Of a DNA stretch of 64,000 bases, positions 57,645 to 64,000 are shown piece after piece. The DNA lies in NCBI RefSeq assembly GCF_000383955.1, contig NZ_KB913013.1, positions 5,980,746-6,044,745 of the forward strand, read 5' to 3'. The first letter of the stretch is position 1; each line of letters opens with the position of its first letter. The translations under genes and the position numbers were made by a program. Source of the DNA: Rudanella lutea DSM 19387 (lineage in GTDB: Bacteria; Bacteroidota; Bacteroidia; Cytophagales; Spirosomataceae). The notes under the pieces are model-generated. The model had not been told where the DNA came from. It saw nothing but the letters and a program-made list of their open reading frames with translations, and did no database searches.

Positions 57645-60600
57645 ATGAAACATACCCTACACGCCGGTTCTTTCTTTCTGGTACGAACGCCTACCCTACC
57701 GCTCGATGAGCTGCTGGAAACCAACGCGCACCTTGCCGACGCGGGCCTGATCGGGTTGGCCGACCGAATGCGCCACGTTTTTGGGCAGGAGCTCATGCGT
57801 GAGGCCATCTACCTGGCGTCGCCGGAACTGTACACAGAAATGGACCGGTGGCTCAACGGGGAGAAAAGCAGCCCCGACAAGGTGGAGCGCCTATTGTATT
57901 CTCTTTACAAATATTACCTCCGGATGACCTCCCGCAGCACGCCCTACGGCCTGTTTGCGGGTTGCGCTACCGGCACCATAACGGCCGAACCGAGCATCAT
58001 TCGGTTTGCCGATGCCAAGCTGCGCAAACACGTCCGGCTCGACATGAACTACGTGGCCGAGCTTGCCAGCACGCTCGTGCGGCAGCCCGCCATTCGGAAT
58101 CAACTCCGGTTTTCGCCCAACAATAGCCTGTACCAAATTGGCGATCAGTACCGGTACGTGGAGTACAAACTCCGCAACAAAAACCGCTCGTACCTGCTTT
58201 CGGGTGTGCGAGCCTCAGCCTACGTGAGCCGTGTGGTGGAAGCTGCTCAGGGCGGCAAAACGATTGACCAACTGGCCCAAACCCTCCTGAGCGACACCGT
58301 CCGGCTCGATCAGGCCACAGGGTTCATCAATCAACTCATTGACAGCCAGATATTGACCAGCGAACTGGAACCGACCGTTACGGGTCCCGAGTTTTTCGGG
58401 GTACTGCTCGACCGGCTACGGCAACTGGAGGGTACCGATGAGCTGGTTGAGCAACTGAGCAACGTACAAGCGCTGCTAAACCAGCACAACAGTCCTATCA
58501 GCCGGTACCTGTTCATCAAAGAGGTAGTCGACCGGCTCACGGCAACCCAAAGCAAAGATCTCGTGCAGGTCGACACGTACTTTGCCACCGAACGGGCCAA
58601 CCTGAACCAAACTCTCCTGAACGAACTGACGCAAACGGCCAATCGACTTCTGGAAGCGGGAAACCGAATGAAAAATAATGACCTCGACGAATTTAAGCGC
58701 CGGTTTACCGAACGCTGGGAGGAGCAGGAGGTCCCTTTACAACTGGCTCTTGACAACGAGTCGGGCATAGGTTACGGAGCCACCGGGCAGGGTAAAGCCG
58801 ATAACCTGGTGCTGCTAAAAGATCTGGTGATTCCGCGCCAGAAACGCTCGTCGACACCCATGAACTGGACGGCCGAAGCCCGGCTCCGGCAGGCAGTCTT
58901 CACCCGTTTTCTGGGTCAGCAAAAACAGACGGTAGAATTGAGCGAAGCCGACATCGACTCGATTATCGACCCCGACCGGCCCAACCGGTTTCCGGCCAGT
59001 ATGTATATGTTTGGCCAACTCCTGGCCGGCAGTCCCGAAGCCCTCGATCAGGGCGATTATACCTTTGTGTATGGCAACCTCTTTGGGCCAACGGCGGCTA
59101 ATTTGCTCGGTCGGTTCTGCCACGGCGACCCGGCCCTGGCCGAATCGGTCAATGACCTGCTCCGGCAGGAAGAAGCGAGCCAACCCGAGGCCATCTTTGC
59201 CGAAATTGTCCACCTTCCCGAAGCCCGTACGGGTAATGTGCTGTTGCGCCCTCAGTTGCGAGCCTACGAAATTGCGTACATGGGTCGGTCGGCAGCCCCT
59301 GAGAGCCACTGCATCAGTGCCGACGACCTGCTTGTGTCCATTCGGAACGATGAGGTAATTCTCCGATCAAAACGCCTGAACCGCCGGATTATCCCCCGGC
59401 TATCGACCGCCCATAACTTTACCCAGGGGATTGCCGTGTACCGGTTCCTTTGCGATTTGCAGCATCAGGGATATAGCCAGCCGTTTTCGTGGGACTGGGG
59501 CGTGTACCGCAAGGAGCCTCACCTGCCCCGCATCAGCTATAAGAAGTTTATTCTGAGCTACGAACGGTGGTTTCTGGAGTCGAAAACCTACGCCAGCCAA
59601 CTGGAAAAGAACACCGACCCGGCAACGTTTGTAACTGAGTTACGGGAGTCGCTCGGATTACCGCGTTGGGTGGTGTTACACGAAGGCGACAACGACCTGC
59701 CCCTCGACCTCGACTGCTTTGCGGCCGGACAGATTCTGGTCGATAAACTGAAGAAGAAAGACATTATCCTGTTTGAGCACCTGCAAACGATTGACAACTG
59801 TTTTGGAGGCGATACAAAGGGGACATACTGCCACGAGCTCCTGTTTCCGCTGAACGTATCCACCCTGACACCAGCCCAACCCCGCTTGCAGGCACCCGTG
59901 ACCACCGCGTTGCCCCGGCAGTTTATGGTGGGCAGTGAGTGGCTGTACGTGAAGCTGTATTGCGGCAACAAAACCGCCGAGCGACTGCTGGTGGAGGTGA
60001 TAAAACCACTGGCCGACGAGATGCTGGCGCAACAGCAGATTGACAGCTGGTTCTTTATCCGCTACGCGGATCCGTTGCCGCACCTGCGCGTGCGTTTTCA
60101 CGGCGACCCCAACTCGGGTTTCTGGGCTACGCTGCTGGCTCGCTTGCAGGCTGCTACCCAACCGTATCTGAACGAAGGTTTGCTGATGAAGCTCCAGGCA
60201 GATACGTATCAACGCGAAACCGAACGGTACGGCGAACAAACCATGCTCCTGAGCGAGACCTTTTTTTACCACGATAGCGTGGCCATTGCCGACTTTTTGT
60301 CGCTGATTGAAGGGGATGCGGGCGAACAGTACCGCTGGCAGTTTGCCCTCCGCAATGTGGATCGGCTGTTCGATGACTTTGGGTACTCACTCCCCGAACG
60401 TCGTGCCTTGATCGATCAGATTGCCGCTGGTTTCCGGGCCGAGTTTGGCGGCTCACCCACGCTCCTGCACCGGCTCAACGACCGCTACCGGGCTCATAAA
60501 GCACTTGTGGGTCAGATTTTGACGCCGGAAGCCGACACCGACGAAATTGGGGAGGCCGTGGCCTGTTTTGAAAAGCGGTCGCTCGCGCTGGCCCCGATGG

Positions 60601-60782
60601 CCACCCACCCGCTCGTACAGGCCGACCGCGACCGGCTCATGCCCAGCTACATACACATGACGCTCAACCGATTCTTCCTCTCGAAGCAGCGGCAGCACGA
60701 GCTGGTCATTTACCATTACTTAAGTAAGTACTACGAATCGCAGATGGCCCGGCAGAAAAAGGGCGTTCTGCAACCGGCCTGA
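57645..60782 (+). CDS. lanB: Lantibiotic dehydratase LanB, full length (1045 aa)
   Basis: This is the class I enzyme that activates Ser/Thr of the precursor with glutamyl-tRNA and then eliminates glutamate to leave dehydro residues. The N-terminal glutamylation part shows RMTSRSTPYGLFAGCATG (~95-112), a family hallmark. The C-terminal elimination part (~760-1040) shows FIRYADPLPHLRVRFHG and TYQRETERYG, which contain the conserved Arg and Glu positions. Both halves are in one chain, unlike the split dehydratases of some Bacteroidota clusters. It follows the receiver gene by 120 nt, in which a weak hairpin (57523-57549) but no clear promoter is seen. The expected substrates are the precursors at 56542 and 56891. 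Confidence 0.96.
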   Translation: MKHTLHAGSFFLVRTPTLPLDELLETNAHLADAGLIGLADRMRHVFGQELMREAIYLASPELYTEMDRWLNGEKSSPDKVERLLYSLYKYYLRMTSRSTPYGLFAGCATGTITAEPSIIRFADAKLRKHVRLDMNYVAELASTLVRQPAIRNQLRFSPNNSLYQIGDQYRYVEYKLRNKNRSYLLSGVRASAYVSRVVEAAQGGKTIDQLAQTLLSDTVRLDQATGFINQLIDSQILTSELEPTVTGPEFFGVLLDRLRQLEGTDELVEQLSNVQALLNQHNSPISRYLFIKEVVDRLTATQSKDLVQVDTYFATERANLNQTLLNELTQTANRLLEAGNRMKNNDLDEFKRRFTERWEEQEVPLQLALDNESGIGYGATGQGKADNLVLLKDLVIPRQKRSSTPMNWTAEARLRQAVFTRFLGQQKQTVELSEADIDSIIDPDRPNRFPASMYMFGQLLAGSPEALDQGDYTFVYGNLFGPTAANLLGRFCHGDPALAESVNDLLRQEEASQPEAIFAEIVHLPEARTGNVLLRPQLRAYEIAYMGRSAAPESHCISADDLLVSIRNDEVILRSKRLNRRIIPRLSTAHNFTQGIAVYRFLCDLQHQGYSQPFSWDWGVYRKEPHLPRISYKKFILSYERWFLESKTYASQLEKNTDPATFVTELRESLGLPRWVVLHEGDNDLPLDLDCFAAGQILVDKLKKKDIILFEHLQTIDNCFGGDTKGTYCHELLFPLNVSTLTPAQPRLQAPVTTALPRQFMVGSEWLYVKLYCGNKTAERLLVEVIKPLADEMLAQQQIDSWFFIRYADPLPHLRVRFHGDPNSGFWATLLARLQAATQPYLNEGLLMKLQADTYQRETERYGEQTMLLSETFFYHDSVAIADFLSLIEGDAGEQYRWQFALRNVDRLFDDFGYSLPERRALIDQIAAGFRAEFGGSPTLLHRLNDRYRAHKALVGQILTPEADTDEIGEAVACFEKRSLALAPMATHPLVQADRDRLMPSYIHMTLNRFFLSKQRQHELVIYHYLSKYYESQMARQKKGVLQPA

Positions 60783-60880
60783 GGTGTAGTTTATGGTTTT
60801 TAGTTTGTTGTTTTTGGTTGCCCCAGGAACAACAGTCTCATAATGAGAGCATTAATCATAAACCTAATACGAATGGATTG

Positions 60881-61068
60881 TTACGCAGATGACACGGATT
60901 AGACAGATTTTCACGGATTACTCATCTGCGTGAATTCGTTACATCGGCGTCATCAGCGTTCAATTAGGAATTGAAAGAATTAGCACGCGGATGACACAGA
61001 TTAGGCCGATTTTCACGGATTACTCATCTGCGCGAATTCGCTACATCAGCGTCATCCGCGTCCAATTA
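60881..61068. repeat. Two tandem ~87-bp copies of the interspersed palindromic repeat
   Basis: Copies at 60881-60966 and 60981-61068 share GATTTTCACGGATTACTCAT and end CAATTA; each starts with CGC(A/G)GATGACAC and ends with GTCATC(A/C)GCGT, so each is an imperfect palindrome. The family is the same as at 51013-51200, in inverted sense. They separate LanB from the HlyD gene. Confidence 0.85.
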
Positions 61069-61131
61069 ACCTTGTACTTCTTGTCAAGTACTAAGAAACG
61101 TAAAACCCAAAACCATAAACCCCCAAAACCT

Positions 61132-61842
61132 ATGCCTGCTCAGCTCGAAATCCGCAGTGAAGAGATTCAGGAAATAATGGGGTCGGTGCCGAAATGGCTC
61201 ACCCGCTGGGGCAGCACCATTGTGTTGGCTACACTCGTTTTGTTGCTGATTGGTGCGTTTTTCTTCCCCTACCCCGACGTTGTCAACGCCCGTGTCCGGC
61301 TGGAACTCAAACGCCCACCCGAATTAATCAAAACCGGGCAAAGCGGCACCCTGACTCAGCTCGCCGTCAGGTCGGGCGAATGGGTGCGGGTGGGTCAGCC
61401 ACTCTACACGTTTCAACAGCAAGATGGCTCTATCCGGGCGGTGAATGCGCCCCGCAGCGGTCGGGTGCAATGGCTCCGGCCCCTTTCGGTAGGCGATGTG
61501 GCCCCGGCCGGGGAAGCGCTGATTGCCCTGCACGACTCCACCCGGCAATATGTTGCCACGGCTGAGGTGGACGGCGACGATGTGGGGAGTATCCGGCCCG
61601 GTATGCCCGTCACGTTGCAACTGAGTGCCTACCCCACCCAGAAATACGGCTCGCTTCAGGGCGAAGTTTTTGCTGTGTCGCCCCTGCCCGTAGAAGGCAA
61701 CTACCGGGTATCTATCAAGCTACCGACCGATCTACGCTTTCAGCACGGTGGAACGGCCCCTCACGAAGCGGTCCTGTCGGGATCGGCTCAGATTATCACC
61801 CAACAACGACGTTTGTTAACCCAACTTTTCAGTAAATCGTAG
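61132..61842 (+). CDS. Short HlyD-type membrane fusion protein in the LanB operon
   Basis: The ATG at 61132 (MPAQLEIRSEEIQEIMGSVP) gives 236 residues; the frame extends upstream only through repeat DNA. It has one membrane helix (~28-50, TIVLATLVLLLIGAFFFPYP), lipoyl-like halves (LAVRSGEWVRVGQPLYTFQQ; SGRVQWLRPLSVGDVAPAGE) and a barrel end (RPGMPVTLQLSAYPTQKYG). It is a paralogue of the protein at 41791-42495 and likewise lacks the long coiled-coil hairpin. No ABC exporter is next to it in the visible part, so it may work with one of the two C39 exporters on the minus strand, or with one beyond the window. Confidence 0.88.
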   Translation: MPAQLEIRSEEIQEIMGSVPKWLTRWGSTIVLATLVLLLIGAFFFPYPDVVNARVRLELKRPPELIKTGQSGTLTQLAVRSGEWVRVGQPLYTFQQQDGSIRAVNAPRSGRVQWLRPLSVGDVAPAGEALIALHDSTRQYVATAEVDGDDVGSIRPGMPVTLQLSAYPTQKYGSLQGEVFAVSPLPVEGNYRVSIKLPTDLRFQHGGTAPHEAVLSGSAQIITQQRRLLTQLFSKS

Positions 61843-61847
61843 GCCCC

Positions 61848-64000
61848 ATGAACGCGACCCGTTTAGCAAATATGCTGGTGCTGTTGAGCATCAGTACGGC
61901 GACAGCTTTGGCCCAGGAAACCGGCTACCGGCTGCCCCCGGACGAAATTGGGCGGGTTATTAACGCTACGGCCGCCCCTACGCTGCGCTTTCACCCGATT
62001 TCCCGGCGGACGCTGCTGATCACAAACGAAGCCAGCCCGTCGATCCACGAAATGGCCCAGCCCGAACTCCGGCTTGCGGGTTTGCGAATCAATCCGCGCA
62101 ATAGCAGCCCCAGTCGGCAATTGTATATGGTGCACTTGGCCACCGGGCAGTTACCCATCGGGCAGACTGCAACCAATCTGGCGGCTACGCGCCCCATTAC
62201 GGGGTTGCCCGATGGAGCCCGGCTGAGTGAACTCCGCTGGTCGCCCGATGGGCACCGCATCGCGTTTTTGCGTCATACACCCACCAAAGTCGAACTCTGG
62301 ACCGCTGATTTACGCACGGCTCAGGCCCGGCAACTGGGTCAGCTGGCCGTCAATGCCGTTACTGGTAGCAGTTTCGACTGGTTTTCGGACAGTGAGCGGT
62401 TGTTGGCGAAAACGATACCCGCCAGACGATTGCCCCTGCCTCAGCCCGATGTGGACGTAAGCGGCCCCCTCGTGCAGCATAACGAGGGAAGCCGTAAAGC
62501 GGGCCGGACTTACCAGGACCTGCTCCGCACACCCGCCGATGAGCAGACACTGGCTCATTATCTGCAAAGCCAGTTGACCGTTGTCGACCTGACCGGCCGC
62601 GCGCAGCCGTGCGGGCAACCCGCCCTGATTACGCAGTTTTCGGCTTCGCCCAATGCGCAGTATGTGTTGGTTAAAAGCGTGCAGCAACCGTTTTCGTACA
62701 TCCTGCCCTACAGCCGGTTTGCCAGTAAAACGGTGGTGCTGAACCGGGCGACGGGGGCCTTGGTGAATGAAGTTGCCAACCTGCCCATTGCCGATCAGAT
62801 TCCGCCCGCCCGCGATGCTGTAGCAACCGGCCCTCGCCAGATTGACTGGCGAAGCGATCAACCCGCTACACTCTGCTGGGTAGAGGCTCAGGATGGGGGC
62901 GACCCCAAACAAAAAGCCCCTGTCCGCGACCGGTTGATGACCCACGTAGCCCCGTTTAGCCAACCGGCCCGCGAGCTTGCCCATTCGGCCTACCGCATTG
63001 CGGGCGTGTATTGGGGCAACGACTCCACAGCCCTACTTGCCGACCGGTGGTGGGCCACCCGCCAACGCATCTGGCGACGGTTGCGGCCCAATACCCCTGA
63101 TCGGATTGATACCCTTTTTGCCTACTCGCTCGAAGACCGGCAGGCCAACCCCGGCGACCCCGAACTGACCCGAAACGCCAAGGGTAAACTAGCCCTCGAC
63201 CTTACCCGAACCAATCAGCTTGTGTTTTCGGGCGCGCGGGTTGAGCGGGGCGAAGAGGTTAGTTTTGCCGAACTGGTCAATTTGAACACGCGCGCCCGAA
63301 AGCCGCTCTGGACCGCACAAATCGACTTTTTTGAAGCTTCAGAGGGCATGATTGACTCGGATGCCCAATGGATGCTGGTGAGCCGCGAAACCCCCGACAC
63401 GCCCACGAATTACTGGTGCCGACATCTGCCCACCCAAACCGAGTACCAGCTCACCCACTTCCCGAACCCGTACCCGCACTTTACGAGCCTCGAACGGATT
63501 CCGCTCCGGTACCAACGACCCGACGGCCTTACGCTGTCCGCCGACCTATGGGTTTCGAGCGAGCACAAAGGCAAGCGATTACCCGCCCTGCTGTGGGCTT
63601 ACCCGACGGAGTATCTGCAAAAACAGTTTGCGGGACAAACGGCCAAATCCTCAAACCGATTTAAAGCCTACTCCGAGTTACCCACTCTTTGGGCGCTGCG
63701 CGGCTACGCCGTGCTGACCAATGTGTCGTTCCCGATCGTGGCCGATTCGGGTCGGCAAGCCAACGACACGTATCTGGAGCAGTTGCTGCTCAACGCCCGC
63801 TCGGCGCTCGAAGCCGCCCACCATTCGGGGCAGGTAGATACGGCGCGGGTGGCTGTCATGGGGCAGTCGTACGGGGCGTTCATGGTTGCTAACCTACTCA
63901 CGCACAGCAATCTGTTTAAAGCTGGCATCGCGCTGAGTGGAGCGTACAACCGCTCGCTAACGCCCTTCGGATTTCAGTCGGAGGAGCGAACACTCTGGGA
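61848..64000 (+). CDS. S9-family (prolyl oligopeptidase-like) serine peptidase, 3' end cut by window
   Basis: The ATG at 61848, 5 nt after the HlyD stop, begins a signal peptide (MNATRLANMLVLLSISTATA, cleaved near LAQ). About 717 codons are visible. Residues ~40-560 form an N-terminal propeller (LRWSPDGHRIAFLRHT), and the catalytic alpha/beta-hydrolase part is entered before the end, with the nucleophile motif GQSYGAF; the catalytic Asp and His lie beyond 64000. The export signal puts it in the periplasm or outside. In a lanthipeptide operon it could trim exported peptides or remove leader remnants, or give self-protection; these are inferences. The short gap to the HlyD gene indicates cotranscription. 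Confidence 0.9.
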   Translation, partial: MNATRLANMLVLLSISTATALAQETGYRLPPDEIGRVINATAAPTLRFHPISRRTLLITNEASPSIHEMAQPELRLAGLRINPRNSSPSRQLYMVHLATGQLPIGQTATNLAATRPITGLPDGARLSELRWSPDGHRIAFLRHTPTKVELWTADLRTAQARQLGQLAVNAVTGSSFDWFSDSERLLAKTIPARRLPLPQPDVDVSGPLVQHNEGSRKAGRTYQDLLRTPADEQTLAHYLQSQLTVVDLTGRAQPCGQPALITQFSASPNAQYVLVKSVQQPFSYILPYSRFASKTVVLNRATGALVNEVANLPIADQIPPARDAVATGPRQIDWRSDQPATLCWVEAQDGGDPKQKAPVRDRLMTHVAPFSQPARELAHSAYRIAGVYWGNDSTALLADRWWATRQRIWRRLRPNTPDRIDTLFAYSLEDRQANPGDPELTRNAKGKLALDLTRTNQLVFSGARVERGEEVSFAELVNLNTRARKPLWTAQIDFFEASEGMIDSDAQWMLVSRETPDTPTNYWCRHLPTQTEYQLTHFPNPYPHFTSLERIPLRYQRPDGLTLSADLWVSSEHKGKRLPALLWAYPTEYLQKQFAGQTAKSSNRFKAYSELPTLWALRGYAVLTNVSFPIVADSGRQANDTYLEQLLLNARSALEAAHHSGQVDTARVAVMGQSYGAFMVANLLTHSNLFKAGIALSGAYNRSLTPFGFQSEERTLW

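Overview
The window looks like a chromosomal segment of a Bacteroidota bacterium, most likely Cytophagales and close to Spirosoma/Rudanella-type genomes. The reasons are a GC content that looks moderately high, a hybrid two-component regulator of the Bacteroidota type, very large secreted repeat proteins with type IX secretion tails, OMP/TonB-like barrels with a carboxypeptidase-regulatory plug, GG-leader RiPP precursors of the Bacteroidota class I lanthipeptide type, and promoters resembling TTG-N20-nAnnTTTG. The genus is inferred, not shown. I saw no tRNA or rRNA gene, transposase or phage structural gene.

Layout. 0-12 kb: the 3' end of a secreted repeat protein, a convergent hybrid two-component regulator, and a 2137-residue paralogous secreted repeat protein. 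12-20 kb: two divergent multi-PAS/GAF hybrid histidine kinases. 20-27 kb: a chromate module (ChrB-domain/AraC fusion plus ChrA), a secreted unknown, a zinc alcohol dehydrogenase, a cytochrome c/sugar dehydrogenase fusion and a small outer-membrane-like protein. 27.3-29.7 kb: a CRISPR array of 32 repeats (37 nt) and 31 spacers, leader on the left, with no cas gene anywhere in the window. 30-41 kb: a small unknown gene, a 2932-residue secreted repeat protein and a lysyl-oxidase-like secreted protein. 41.43-41.78 kb: a second copy of the CRISPR leader and trailer joined through one degenerate repeat, a collapsed CRISPR locus.

41.8-64 kb: a composite RiPP (ribosomally made, modified peptide) locus. 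The minus strand carries an outer-membrane receptor, a LanC-like protein that has lost two of three zinc ligands, a C39-peptidase ABC exporter, an unknown helical protein, two Cys-free GG peptides (one only 59 aa), a radical SAM/SPASM maturase, a second C39 exporter and a short HlyD adaptor. The plus strand carries a LytTR regulator, a LytS-type kinase, four small precursor-like peptides (two clear Cys-rich class I lanthipeptide precursors), a single-domain receiver, a full-length LanB dehydratase, a second HlyD adaptor and an S9 peptidase cut by the window end.

The two halves appear to be wired together. Two promoters, one in front of the outer-membrane receptor and one in front of the peptide genes, share the same geometry: a direct repeat of TTTGTCGAAA with a 21-bp period, a 4-nt gap, TTG, a 20-nt spacer, then CAnCTTTG. 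A 21-bp direct repeat is the expected footprint of a LytTR dimer, and the LytTR gene lies between the two promoters. The best reading is one LytTR regulon driving peptide synthesis, modification, leader cleavage/export and an outer-membrane partner.
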